A DNA stretch of 64,000 nt from Galbula dea (Eukaryota; Chordata; Aves; Piciformes; Galbulidae). Below the pieces are notes generated by a model. That model made no database searches and was not told the DNA's origin. It saw nothing but the letters and a program-made list of their open reading frames with translations. This document shows, one piece after another, positions 50,301 through 63,600 of the stretch; the first letter of the stretch is position 1, and each line of letters begins with the position of its first letter. The stretch lies in NCBI GenBank assembly GCA_013399015.1, contig VWZX01002691.1:459878-523877 (forward strand), written 5' to 3'. Both the position numbers and the translations under genes were made by a program.

Positions 50301-53300
50301 AGATATTCCCACACTTTCTCCAGTTTTTGTCACCTTTTACCTAGGGCTCAGCTAGGGCCAAAGCCCCAGGAATTGCCAGACCACACATGAGTAGAAGAAT
50401 ACGGTTTAATTTGACCCAGTTCCTTTTTACTAGGGAATCTTACTCTAAAAAAACCCACAAAACATCTTAAAAGTTTAGAGATGCAGCATCTATCTCAGAA
50501 GAGATACTGAAATGTTATTGTTCCAAAGTAAATTCCTCCAAGATTATTCTTTCACTTTGTTACTTTTGGTCTACAGATGCTAAATTGCTTTGCCATGAAC
50601 CTGCAGTAGCTTTTCTTTATTTGCATAGAACCAAGCCAGTAGAGGTGACAGCAGTGATTTAGGCTGATCACCTCCTTGTGTGAGGTTTTCTGATGATGCC
50701 TGCTGGTGATGCTTCAAAATCTCCCAGTTCTGTCATTTTTATAAACATAGCAATTTAAAAAAAAAAAAAAAAGAATCAGAACACACACACATCCCAGGCC
50801 AAAAGTCCAAGCAAGCAGCAATTGACATTAAAAAAGCAATACAAGAAAGCATCTTTCTTTAAGGTGTCCAATCATACTCTGGAAAAGAAATTAGGTTTTG
50901 TCAAACAGAACCTGATCTTAAAGATAATAAATATCTAAAGTGACAAACCTAAATGACAAAAAGATTAATTGTCCCCCCCTTTTTTTTTCTCCTGGAGACT
51001 GTTAACTTTAGTTTGCTATGTCTAACTTCCAATTAAGTTAGAAGAGATTAAAGCACTTAAACAGTGAAACAAACATATTAATCAGCCTCATATGCCTGAG
51101 AATACTCTGTGACTTTGGAAAGTACAGCTGCAAATGAATCACTAGCACAGCAGATGCCATTTTTCAAGGCACAGCTAATTTTCATTCATTGTAGTTGTGA
51201 CTAGCAACTGCACTGTTCCCATGCCAACTGACAGCCAGCGTTTGTGAGGCTTCCTTGTCCCAGTTTATAGAGGCCCCCAAAAAGAATAGATGGTAAAATA
51301 AACAGCAGGTACAGTCAGGCTATGCTATTTTAAGATTATCACTGGCATTTATCACATTTCCAGTGGCAGTACAGAACATGCTAGTTGCACTAATGACATT
51401 AAAAAGAGATTAAAAATAATTAAGGAATTGCAGTATGTTGTGCCAGAAGAGGTCAGAAAGGGAAAATGCTGTCATAAGGTATTGTGAAAATGTTAACTAC
51501 TCGAAGAACATAAAAAATAAAGGTAATTTTTGCAACATTTATCACTATCCTGAATTCCTCACACAGATACCAGTAAATATTTTCCAATTTCTGCTGTTTG
51601 CCCAGGTACCAGGGGAGAAGAAAATGGATAGTGGTTGTTTAATTTTGTTCTGAGTTAGATATCTGGGAAGTCCTAATACAGTAACCAAAGAATATCAAAA
51701 TATACTGAAACACATGGAAGAAAGTTAGTGCCTGAGCTTATAGTGCTCACAAAAAGATTTGGTCAATTATTTTTTTTCCCTAGATGAGATAGTATTAGTG
51801 TTTTGATGGGAAAAAATTTTTGTAAGGATTTCTAATTTTGACCACAGTTATGACACAGTTTTTTATTAGGCTCCAATCTAAATCAAAGCCACCTCAAAAA
51901 TACTTGTCAGGGCAAATGCAAAACTAGGTTTGACACCTATCTACATCAATTATTGTAGGATTTAAGCTCCTTCCTTTTGTGTCTCTGCAAGTACCCTAAC
52001 AACCAGAAGTATTAGCTATTTTTGGGTAACAGAAATGAAGCCAAAGTGCAGAAGCAGGCATGCTATTGGAGCAAAAAGACTTACCTGACCTATATTGCAG
52101 CACCTCATGTTTTCAAGCTTTATATTTGACTGTTTCATTTGTGATGTTTTAACAACTAAGATGTGGTTTTGTTGTGATTTTTACTCATAAGTAAGTTATA
52201 ACATTATAAGAGGGTATTGGGGAAATTCACTTTCCCCAGATTTAATTTTTTTAGTAAAAGAAGGACTAAGTAAATGGGAAATCAGTTCAAATCAATTAAG
52301 GTCAAACAATATCTGAAGACTGGGACCGTTTGAGAGAAAATCTTCAGTAGACAAACCCAATATTATGCTGAGGGCAATGAAAAAAATCCCCAAACCTAAT
52401 AAAATTTCATTGGCAAGATCACTGTTTGAAGTAAAATTTACATAATAAAAATCAACAACTGTCAAAGCCCCTAACCTTAAGCAAAGACTTTCTGCCAAGT
52501 TTTCAGCTGTACAAATCAGAGATTTGCCTCAACAGTTATTCCTTAACCTCAGTTGATTTTTCTGTTGCCTAATGTGAATACCATCCCAAGCTGTGCAGGC
52601 AGGTCACACATTCCTCCACCCCAAATCCAGGTTCAATGGAAAATTCAATTGGCTATTTCATGCATGCACTCCTGAAGGAAATAAAGCATCTGAGATGATT
52701 GATCCTGAACCTTAGAAAATTTGAATTCTTAGTACAAGACACTCGAAAGCAAGTACCAAAACCCTGCACACCATGAGGGGCTCCTACTGTTTCTCCTCCT
52801 TGATTAAGTTTTGCCCAGGTGTCCAGAACCTAAACTATTAGGTCCTTTACAGACTATAATCTCTCCTCAGAATTCACATTGCAAGAGCAAAACAAGGTGA
52901 CTATTTTCTCCAGCGGTTCTTCAAAGGCAAGTCTTAACCAAGCACCTGAATCTTTTTTCTCTCCAAGCCATGAGGACAGAGGAGGATTTGAAATTCTGTC
53001 AAAGCTATGCTCGACACCAAAAATGCATTCACATTATCTGCAACCTCTCCATGGTTTAACTTTCTTCTTTGCATCAGACTAGGTTTAAACTGGAGCTTCT
53101 TGCAGGCCACTCTCTAAATGAAAACTACCATATGAAAAGCTAACTTGTTATCTTAGGGCAAACAGCAAGTGTTAAATACCACTGAAAACAATTAACTGGA
53201 GCTATGGTGTGTGTTCTGATTAAAGGTCATCACGTGATAGCTTCATGTGTCACAGACCTAATGGAAACATGATACAGTAACTTCAGACTTGGGGTTCAAG

Positions 53301-53967
53301 GGGAGAAAGTATGTAAACATCTTCTGGCATTAATTGTTCTTTATTGTGGAAAGGAAGAGGTCAGACATCTCACAGCACCTGCGTATATACACAACAGACA
53401 TACAGAATGTTAGCCCTAGGTAGGGGGAAGACTGTGTCCTATTGAAAAGGATCCCTGTTTGTTTTGTACTAGAACTGATTAACTGCAAAATACTTGTCAG
53501 TAAAAGAACAGTTTTCTTTTGTCTGACATTCCCATCAGAGGGACCAGGCAGCAGTAACTGGTGACCAGGCACACAAGCTTTTCATAATCACAGGGTGGGC
53601 TCCAGGCAGAACCAAAGAGGAAGTGGGGTGATACATGGTTGTGCCTCAAAGGTGGAATGATCCTGCATGAAGTTCATTGGATAAATGCCCATTTCATTTA
53701 TGTACCAAAGGGAAACACTTATTCTGCATGTACTGGAAATGATGTTCTCCCAAATGTGTCTCTCCAGCCAGTTTGACTCTTTAAGAAAGCACACATCCAA
53801 AAAGAAAAGAGCTGGAGAACAATCCAGTATTTTCTCTCTAACACGCAACAGCAGTGTGCACCCCAGAGTGGTTCAGTGAAAAGCAGGGGACCAAGCTTTG
53901 GCTCAGTACAGAGTTTTTGAAACACTACTGCACGTGTTAGCACAAAGTCATCAGATCTCTCAGCTAG
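47351..53967. other. Long non-coding stretch
   Basis: AT-rich, with an A16 run at 50757-50772, a short (AC)n at 50781-50790, a (CAAA)-type tract at 49536-49552 and an 18-bp palindrome at 48762-48779. No gene recognised. Confidence 0.6.
48762..48779. repeat. Perfect 18-bp palindrome
   Basis: GAGTACTATATAGTACTC equals its own reverse complement. A second TAGTACTCT occurs a little further right at about 48792. Confidence 0.9.
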
Positions 53968-54254
53968 GCTCTTCTCAGTGAAGCCCAGTGACAGGACAAG
54001 GGGCAGTGGTTGTAAGCTGAAGCACAGGAGGTTCCGTGTGAATGCAAGAAAAAATGCTTTCCCAGTTCAAGTGCCAGAGCACTGGCACATACTGCCCAGA
54101 GAGGTTGTGTAGTCTCCTTCTCTGGAGATATATTCAAAACCTATCTGGATGTGCTTCTGTGTGACCTGGTCTAGGGAATCCTGCTGTGGCAGGGGGGTTG
54201 GATTAGATGATCTTTCAAGGTCCCTTCCAGCTCCTAACATTCTGTGATTCTGTA
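53968..54254 (+). mobile_element. CR1 LINE 3' end
   Basis: CCAGTGACAGGACAAGGGGC, CTGAAGCACAGGAGGTTCCG, TACTGCCCAGAGAGGTTGTG, GGGTTGGATTAGATGATCTT and the tail ATTCTGTGATTCTGTAG. The ORF2 end is no longer open. It is close to the copies at 27387-27606 (same strand) and 46629-47350 (opposite strand). Confidence 0.97.
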
Positions 54255-57200
54255 GTGATACACTGATTGCTTAGAAAAAACATCCCCAGCAAGCCCACAT
54301 ATCCAACCTCACCTTTCTCTGGTAACATATTTAATCTGTGAGCTCATCACTGCTAGTTTTCTAGCTCAGGAGGCTTCACAACAACTCTTTATACTGACAT
54401 TGAAATAAATTTCCCTAAAAATCTTTGGGGATTTGGCAGGAATGGACACAGATTATGCACTCTGTTTAGGGGGACTGGAGGGTAGAACAGGTATCTTCTT
54501 GAGTGAGCATTTGACATGCCTGTCTCTTCTGTTCCTTGGTTATGATAATCACAGCACAAGAACTGAAATCCTTGCCCAACTTCCTGCGGAGTCCTGTTAT
54601 AACAACATACTCATTTCTCAGATGGTGACAAAAGCTCTGAGATAACTGAGTGCCAAAGCCTTACCATTCCCAAAGCAGACACTTCCCTAAGATCTGAGGG
54701 GTTAACTTAAAAATAAAACAAAGGTTGCAGGTGTAGAAACCTGAGTGCCAACATTCATATCCTTGCAATATAACAATCAAGTTCATCCCAGACAGGCAGC
54801 TACATTAAATTTTCCCTAGACGGCTCAATGGGAGCTCCTGTGCTGTTCAGTCATTACCAATTCATTCAGAGCTGGCTTGGGTATCTTGCAATGTGATGTT
54901 GCATAGGCCATGTTATACTGATGCTAACATCTGCATGAAAGTGCAAACATTTGCTTTAAATGGTGACAGACCAGGAATAAAATAACATTGGGGTTTAGGT
55001 GTTTTTCCAACTGCATGTTTGTTTCACAGCATCATACCTCATATACGTGTTTTTCAGACACAACAGCATTTGCTGTGAAGTGCCAATAGGTGCTTATAGC
55101 AATTAAGTAACAATATTTATATGTGTAGATCGTTATGATAAGCATGAGCTATTGCTTTGGCCACCCATTGCACACTACCAGAAAACCCTGCAGGTTTAGG
55201 CACGACCAAAAGTTATTTAAAAAGATTGTTAGAAGAAAGTAAGAACCTATCTGTTTAAAAGGATCACCTCATTTATGTTTCAATGAGTTACCCCCCCCAA
55301 AAAAAATAAATAAATGGAACGATGCAAGTCTTTGAAAAGAAATATAAAAGATAAAAACCAGAAGTTGCCACAGGCAGACAAATAGTAAGCAAAGCTCAGC
55401 AGAAATGAGGTCATAAAAATCACATACAGCATTTCCAGACAAACCCTAGGCAGAGATATCTCCTAGTCATTTCTGAAAGTCTTGTCTTTCTCTTATAAGG
55501 GTTATCAGACACAGACAACAACTTTTTGGAAGGTTCAGAACCACAACAGCAGCAGACTATGTTAGATACACCACAAACCGGACTGCCGCTTATCACCTTG
55601 GAGGGAGAAAAAAAAGTCCTAAAATTCTTAATGTGCAGCACCCCCTAGTGACATTCACCTGTCCCCGCACATGGCTGTCAAAGTGTCGGTGCTGTGCTGG
55701 AGGAAGGCCTTAGGGCCGCGGAAAACATCTCAAAAATGTAAATGTGAAGCAGAAAGAGCCAGTGAAACGCTAGCCATTGCACATCAGTCTGAACAGGAGA
55801 CCAAGGACAGGTGTCGCCCTACAGCTGCAAAAGAGTGAAAAAGATCCAGCTCCTCTGTCTACCCATTCCAGAGGCTTTCTAAAAAGTTTATCAATAAAAC
55901 CTAAAAATTGGAATTCTGTGCATGTTCTCTGCTCAGACTCCCTCTTCTTTACCTGGAAAATTAGATTTTAGAAATCCTTCAAAATAAAGTTCTTGTTCAT
56001 CAAACCACTCAGTTCCTGTGAACTTGGAGATTTTTAGACACAATTCAGCTTTTCGAAGTTTCACTGTATTCAATCAAATCACATTATTATATTCACATTA
56101 TGCTTAAAATTTGTAACTTTTTATAGAAAGAAGAAAAGGTTTCCCCTGGGAAAGCTCAGTATCAGGGACATCTACTGTCTATATTCCTAACTCATGTATT
56201 ACAAGACTGATACCCTGCGAGTAAAAAAACAAAACTCCAAATGACAAAACAATTTAAATTCATTCTAAATTAACATAGAAAAAGTTAAACATAAAAGATT
56301 AGGATTAGACTGAAAGAAGTTCAGAAGCAAACAGATAAGCTACATGTTCTAGCCCTGTCTGTTCATGAGACACACAGTTTGCCTTATCCAAGTCTCACAG
56401 CATCTTGACAGAACTGTCCTGGGCTGCAAGTACATTGACACCCATCTTCAATTAAGTAATAAAACCAGGCTGCTTCCAAAAGTAGATTCCTTTAATCTCA
56501 AATACTTGAATGTATTTCAATCTGAATAGGTAAGTGAAAGTTCACCACAAGGCTAGTGCTTTACTGGCTATGTATTTCTGACTGCCTCTCTTGTGAAATA
56601 TGTTCAGATGGTTACAGCAGTCACCATTGCCTCTGCCCATTTGTGCTATCCAGTTATAATGCCCTTCAGTTACAGCTGAATGGGTCACCACATCGTTTAT
56701 CAGTAAGGAATCATATAATTTAAATTGTAACTTTGAGAATATTCTTAAGTAAATTGTGAATTTTGCTTCCTGTCTTGCAAATAAACATACATCCCCTTTA
56801 TTTTTTTTAAAGTTGCCTTTTTTTGGCAGCTTAAATTTTTGAAACAAAGCTGAAGTACAAAGATGCACTTGAATGTAGCAATTTACAACATCCAAAACCT
56901 ACAGAAACAAAGCTTATTATTTCCATTCCTCAGATATAAGCTATAATACTAGTTTTACATGTTTTGCTGAAATAGACATATGCATACATTACCATAAATC
57001 AATGAACTGATCCTGAGAGCTCAGAAGCACTTTAGCATTTGATCTGTAGTTTAGATTGCTCTTCTTTTGTGTTTCCCAGCAGCACATTATCTGTGACTAT
57101 GCCCTGGTAGGATCTAAGTCTTCCCAGCATTAGTGTGCTGCTTTGACTTTCTGACCTTCAATTTTAAATGCAAAGTCACTGGCTATGCTCACTCCCCAAA

Positions 57201-57687
57201 GCTTTAAGGATTACCTTTGGTCAATGCTGGAGAGCTCTGCAGAAGTGATCAAAGTTTAATCTGTTTCTAATTAAAAGTTGATCTGCTTGACCCAGTGCTC
57301 TAAAAATATCAAGCTGTTTATGTAAACTGTTTTTTTTTCTCTTTATTTTTAAGTTCCCAAAATTTTATAACAGAGACAATAAAAGAATACAAGACATTAG
57401 AAAATTTTTTTTTAAACTGGTAGTTATGTATCAGGATAAATTAACAAAAGAAATTTCTAGAGCAACTAGAAGTGCTAGAGGTGCAGACAATGAAGAGGCA
57501 AATTACCAAATGAGCTCACATCAGATATACATGGTCATTTTTCACTATAAAGAGCAAAGGCAATTATAAACCAGCAACAGATATTCAGATATGAGAGATT
57601 TTAGGGTTGGATTAATTAAAAACAGGTAAGAGGAACACCACTCACAAAAGAGACCACACAGGTAGATGGTTTTGATGTTAAGTTTCG
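54255..57687. other. Non-coding stretch with a CTCF-like motif
   Basis: No gene recognised. A small C-rich patch around 55.63-55.72 kb with the CTCF-like motif is listed separately. The 117-codon minus-strand frame at 56542-56895 resembles no family I know. Confidence 0.55.
55638..55652 (-). promoter_or_regulatory. CTCF-like binding motif
   Basis: GCACCCCCTAGTGAC on the plus strand matches the reverse-complement CTCF core (GCCMYCTRSTGG) with two mismatches (A for G in the 5' half, A for G at the end). It sits in a small C-rich patch in AT-rich DNA. Motif evidence only. Confidence 0.35.
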
Positions 57688-58384
57688 CAGAATCACAGAA
57701 TCACAGAATCATTACAGTTGGAAAGGACCCTCAAGATCATCTAGTCCAACCGATAGCCCTACACTACTCTTATCCCTAAAGCATCCCCTGAAGAAACACA
57801 TCTATCCGCTTCTTAAAAACCTCCAGGGACGGTGACTCCACCACCTCCCTGGGCAGCCTATTCCAATATCTCACCACTCTTTCAGTAAAGAAATTCTTCC
57901 TAATATCTAATCTAAACCTACCCTGGCTCAGCTTAAGCCCATTCCCTCTAGTCCTGTCACTAGTCACAAGGGAGAAGAGGCCAACACCCGCCTCCCTAGA
58001 ATGGCCTTTCAAGTAGCTGAAGAGAGCGATAAGGTCTCCCCTCAGCCTCCTCTTCTCCAGGCTGAACAACCCCAGCTCCCTAAGCCTCTCCTCATAAGGC
58101 CTGTTTTCCAGACCCCTGACTAGCTTAGTTGCCCTTCTCTGCACTCTCTCCAGTATCTCAGTGTCCTTCCTAAACTGCGGTGCCCAAAACTGCACACAGT
58201 ACTCGAGGTGTGGCCTCACCAGTGCCATGTACAATGGCAAGATCACCTCCCTGCTCCTGCTGGTCACACTATTCCTGATGTAAGCCAGGATGCCATTGGC
58301 CTTCTTAGCCACCTGGGCACACTGCTGGCTCATGTTCAGCCGGCCATCAGTAAGCACCCCCAGGTCATTTGGTTGCATTTTCTA
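57688..58384 (-). mobile_element. CR1 LINE 3' end with a 200-codon open ORF2 segment
   Basis: The 3' terminus on the minus strand has three CR1 tail units (CAGAATCACAGAATCACAGA). The frame 57776-58378 stays open for 200 codons and encodes the C-terminal part of the CR1 reverse transcriptase. Segments in order are DLGVLTDGRLNMSQQC, SRSREVILPLYMALVRPHLE, ERVQRRATKLVRGLE, LRELGLFSLEKRRLRGDLI, SDRTRGNGLKLSQGRFRLDI and YWNRLPREVVESPSLEVF. The catalytic RT core and endonuclease are missing (5' truncation near 58384), so it is not autonomous. The intact frame suggests a younger insertion than its neighbours. Confidence 0.98.
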
Positions 58385-58691
58385 ACTAACATTAGATAAC
58401 AGCCATCTGAAAATCAGGCCCATAAAGTACTTGAGAACACGGATTCAGCTCTTGGTGTAAGTTGGTTTCTCTGAACTACCTCCCCCCACCCCCCCTTATT
58501 TTTTTCCCAATTCGATTTTTTCCCTCCTTTATAATTTGGATGGTACAAGCAGGCCTTCTAGTTTATTTTGTATCTTTTCCAACCAAAAGAAAGTTAAAAC
58601 CAAAACCCAAAACCCCCTTATTTTTTTAAGCAATATTTTGGTTTGCAATTGAAATTTGTTTTATTTCTAAATGGTGTCCTTTTCAATCAGT
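58385..58691. other. Short spacer with a C-rich run
   Basis: Contains a C-rich tract at about 58481-58497 and T-rich stretches. Nothing else recognised. Confidence 0.5.
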
Positions 58692-58750
58692 CACAGGATC
58701 ACAGAATCATCAGGGTCGGAAGGGACCTTTTAGAACATCAAGTCCACACT
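58692..58750 (-). mobile_element. CR1 LINE 3' terminal stub
   Basis: CACAGGATCACAGAATCATC, then AGGGTCGGAAGGGACCTTTT and AACATCAAGTCCACACTGA. Only about 60 bases of CR1 3' end remain, a very short truncated insertion on the same strand as the CR1 about 300 bases left. Confidence 0.9.
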
Positions 58751-60000
58751 GACTGTGATGCAGATGAGCTATATTTTTTTCCAAATAACAGAAGAAGTTT
58801 CTCCAGAATATCCCATTTCTGATACCTTGCTCACATTTTCTCAAGGATGCTGCACCCCATGATTTTCTAGATTACTTGAGGGACTTTCTCTATGTGCTGT
58901 GATACATGAACTACAGAGACTCATATACTGAGATAAAAATGTCTCACTATCAGGTGCTGTGCAGTCTGTATTAATCTGCGTTTTTCTTTTGGTTTTATTC
59001 TTCTTACAGTTGTGGTCTTTTTCCAGACTCTGTCTGCATACAGTATGTGTGGCTCTGTGATAATGGAGCTTCTCTAGACCCTCCTTCAACACAGAAGGCA
59101 ACAGAAACTCATTTGAGAGGCTTGTCATAGCAAGGATTAGGACTTTTATCTGAAAGCTCTTTATAACTAGAGGCAACAGGACTCTGTTTTGTAAACTCTT
59201 TGACAGAAATTGGATGAAATACAGCCATTAAGTAAGGTAATAAGGTTATACAGCATACACAGTGGATAACATTTAGCAGCACAACTTCTTGGCAGACCCA
59301 GGTGGTATAAGGCCATGACTTAAATGCAGGAATCCCTGCTTAGGCTTGAAGGTGGCTTTGGCTGAGATAACAGTACCATTCATATGGAGGAACTGGAAAA
59401 GGTTTTGTGGTTTGTGTCTAATTTCCTCTACCCAAATCTTCTATTTTCTTTTCACTGTAGATTATTTTTACTGGAGTTTGAAAAGATAACTGTGAGCATC
59501 CTACTGTCCAGTGAAACTTTCTCATCTCAGTTTTAGTGTTTGATTACACTTTGCCATGTCTGTATGTTTTCAGTTTATGCTGCTGTGGTGTACTCTGTGC
59601 CTATGACTTACTATGACAGTGAAAATATCATTTAAATGCATCACCTATTGACTTATTTGTTAAACAACCTACCAACAAACAAACTTGCATCAATGCTTCA
59701 TAATTCATTTTGACTTTTGGCTGCTGCTCAGAATGATCTTAGGATTTTGGTTGTCTCAGCCAGAGCCAATTATCTTCATTAAGAGCATTTACTTTAGGTG
59801 TGTGTTTAAGGAAAGGTTAATTGCTGCTTGCCCAACCAGATGAGAATGTCCACAGATTTGAAGCAGTATAATTTTAACTGCCAAAAAAGTTCCTCATCTC
59901 ATTTTCCAGATGTGTCATTCAGTAAACCATATATATTTTACTGTCCTTCTTTCCTATTTTGTAGCAAAAAAAAAAGGAAAAATGAGCTTATATAATAAAT
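58751..60000. other. Non-coding stretch
   Basis: No gene or repeat family recognised between the CR1 stub and the solo LTR. Confidence 0.5.
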
Positions 60001-60666
60001 GTCTTTGTCCTGGTTTTGATTAGAACAGAACTAATTCCATTCAATTATTTTACTTTTCAGCTAAAACTCCTCTAAGTAACTGCACCTTCTGAAACTAACA
60101 ACATGTTTTTACAGACACTGTCTGCTTCTAGCAGTGATAAGGCCTAATGTTTAGATTTACAACCAGGGATTGGTATGCAGACCAAGGTCACTTCTAAATC
60201 TTGCGTCTCACGTTGCGGGGTGCAGGGTAAAGGCTTCACCTTCAGGGAGGAGCAGACAGGACAGGTGACCCTAAACTGACCAGCTGAGTATTCCATTCCA
60301 TATGCATCGTATTTGACATATAAACTGGAGGTCAATTCCCCTTCTTTCCTCTCTTTCCTCTTCTCCTGTGCTTCAGTGGTTGGCATCTGAAGAGAACTCT
60401 GTTCTGCCCTTGATCCTGACCCATAAGTTCCTGCATAGGGGTGGGGGGTGTGTGTGTATTCAGTATTGGGGTTTGTACACGTTTGTATATATTTCATTTA
60501 TCAGCATTATTATCTTTAAAGTAGTTTTACTTTTCTTTTCCAATCCATAAGTCTCTCTCTCTCCTATCCCCTTTCCCTTCCCGTGGCGGGGTGGGGGTAG
60601 AAGGGGTAACAGGGACTGTCTGTCACAGGGTTGGTGGTCGGCCCAGCCTCGACCCTTGACAGTCTT
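60001..60666 (+). mobile_element. Solo LTR of an endogenous retrovirus (ERVL-like), with 5-bp target duplication
   Basis: The LTR is 60006-60661 (656 bp). It starts TGTCCTGGTTTTGATTAG and ends CCTTGACA, flanked by GTCTT on both sides (60001-60005 and 60662-60666). It is similar along its length to the minus-strand LTR at 25633-26329, about 40 bp longer there. TATAAA at 60319-60324 is conserved between the two copies and is the likely LTR promoter. No internal viral genes adjoin it. A short GT run occurs at 60448-60457. Confidence 0.93.
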
Positions 60667-63600
60667 CCTGACACCAAATACTGAGTTGTTAATATAATGT
60701 AAATAAAAAGCCAAGTGTTAAGATTTTTTTTTATACGTTAAAGCTCTTTTGTTTTTTACTATGTTGCTACAAGAGATTGTTCTGGTAAGGGTGGTCTATG
60801 TATGCATATAGACACCAAAACTCCTGTGGTCTTTGCTGCCCAGAGGAATGTGGGGTTTTACTGAAAAAGTGGCAATATTTACATTAAAGATGGAATGGAG
60901 GTGGAGTTGAAAAGAAGTGAAGGTGAATTACCTGACAACAAGGGGGTTTACCTCTTTTCAGCATATACACTGGTATTTTGTTTTATCCATTTTCTTGCAC
61001 ACATACAATAAGGTTAAGCATTGAATGTAGTAGTGTCCTCTTAAGTCTGTATAAATATTGTATATAAACTTGAAAACAGTACTGATGCTGCTAGTGATCA
61101 ACCTAATATTATGAATGTTTGTTGTATTTTAAAATTATGTAGCAATTCTTTCTCAAATATTTATATTCTAAACAAGGAGAAGCTATACTGCAGAGAATAT
61201 GGAGAATATTTTATTAAACATGAAGCCTCAGATAAACAGTCTTGAACCGTATTTTTAGCAAGTTGAGTCTTTTCAGTGATAGCATTGCACATTGCAACTT
61301 CAGATGAGAAGGCATTCAGAGAAATTGGTTAAATGTAGTCTGTATTTAAGCAGGAGAAAGTCCAATGATTAGACCTGGTGTTATAACTTACTAATTCCAG
61401 GTCTTGAAATCTATTTGCTATCTTTGTCACAGCAATAGTTCAAGTCATTTCCAGTAGACCACTGGGCAGATCAAGATCAGATGTTTGCTGGGCTGTGTTT
61501 TGTTAAAATAAACACGTGCATCTTCATTTTTATCCTACATTTGTGCCTGTGTGTTTTAGAAAAATATGCACCAATAATATTGACTTCTGAATTATTAGTC
61601 TGCTACTCTGATATTTCCATGGTTTCATCCCTGGAGAAAACACATTCTCTCCATTTGAAAACAAAGTTTTTCACGGTGGAAACATAAAAGCAAGTCACTT
61701 GGGAAACTCCTGAAATATCACGAATTGCCTGGCGGGAACAAGTTTGAGAATCAAAAATGCTACAGAAGCTGTCTTTCTTAAAACAGCTGCACACATAGAA
61801 AAATGTTTTGAACTCCCCCAGAGGAGACACAATTAGGAATATTGGTTTTGGGAGATTTTGACATAAACCTAAACAGGGACCTGGCTCTTGGAGTTAGGAC
61901 TCATGGAGTGACCAGACTGTGAATAGTCATTTGAGGGTTGGAGGGATGCTTTCGGGTATTTGGCAGTTGCTGTGGATCATACATATATAGATATTGTGAA
62001 AGGCCCCAAGCTCTTGCTGTTAGATAATTGAACTCACCTTAGAAACTGGTTGTGTTAGTCATAAATGAAACTGGGGCTGGAGGTGTGCCAGAAATGAGAG
62101 ATGAAATCAGTGAAATGTGTGTATGATGGCTATCTCTGAGCCGGTTGTTCATGAAGGTACAGGTGGAGAGGAGGGAACTGATGCTTTTCTTGCAAGGTCA
62201 CAAGAGGTTCTGTCCTATTACTGTGGTGAGAGAGCACTTTTGTACATGGGAAAGAGCTTTCACTTCTGTCGAGCCAAACTGATTTTCTCTAAAGCAGCAT
62301 TTGCACCACAATCCTCACCTTTGTAGAAGTAATATGTGTGAAGATACAGCTATAGTTGTGGAAATACTTATTTCCCTTTTTGCCTGATGCTCTGCTTGCT
62401 CTTCATCTGTAGTTCTGCTTTGTTCTAGAATGCCATATGGTTTATTACTCCAAATACCCAGCCACTACAGGCAATGATAACAGCAGTGACCTCTGGCATA
62501 AAAACAAGTGTCTATTAACAAGAGAAAAAACTTCAGTGCCCACTTCGAACAGCATGCCACTGGATAAAAGATGTTATAATAAGTCTCATAACAGCAGGTC
62601 TGGCATTTTTGGGGGAACATAAGGAGCAGCTGATACCTCAGTATAAAACAAGGCACATCGGCATCTGTTGTCCAAAGCAAATATCTCACTGCTTTTTTTT
62701 TTTAAAGAAGGAAAATAAGAAGAGGGGGTCACATGTCCTGGGAAAAACCTCAACAGTGCTTGGCTTTATTTTCAGGCCTCTGGCTTGGGAGTTGTTATGA
62801 ATTTCTAAGTAGATGCAACTGCTCCTTCCCATTGCTATCAGAGTACTACCAGAATTGCTGAAGGGCTAAGTTTTAGCCAGTGGTGGGTCAGTCTTGGATC
62901 CAACCGGTCCTGTCTAACACAGGGGCAGCTCCTGGTGTCTTCTCACAGAAGCCACCCCTGCAGCCCTCCCAGCAGCCCAAACCTTGCCACATAAACACAG
63001 TTCAGTCTCCTCTGCGTTTATGAGAAAAAGGGAAAGACATGAAAAGCAATCAGGAAATGGTTTCTTCTAGCCTGAGACTTTCCTGATCTTGGAACTGTTA
63101 TCTAAGAAACCCTTGAGCAAGCCAAAACCTGTTCTCATGGCAATTTTTTTGTTCAGTGCTGTCCTGTGGTTTTCATCCATCTCTCTGCAGATAGCTATAA
63201 GAGTTTTTTATATATTTTTTAAATTCCTTTGGTGATGAGTTTGCAGAAATACAGACTGATTGAACTGTGAGCTGTGTTGTAACAAGAGCAGCTTTCCAGC
63301 CTATTTTGAAGAAAATATTGGATGTTAGAGTCAGAATACATCAGATGTTAAATTTGTCCTTGAATACTGGGAGAAAAAAATAAAACAAAATAAAAACCCA
63401 ACTATTGTGACATTGAAATAGGTTTGAAGAAGTTGAAAGAAAACCAAGAGTTAGTTACTGCAACCCATGGGATGAAGTACTTTCCCTGCCTTTGCAGGAA
63501 AATCAATTTGCCCAAGCCAGCAGCAGCTATCAAATGGAGGGAGCCAGTGAGGATTTGCCAAGGATGAGTCATTCTAGGCTTGACCCAAGAGCTTGCTTGG

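Noticed and set aside
56542..56895. 117-codon minus-strand frame
   Set aside because: Looks like chance. No conserved motif and no splice signals, and it begins and ends in AT-rich DNA.
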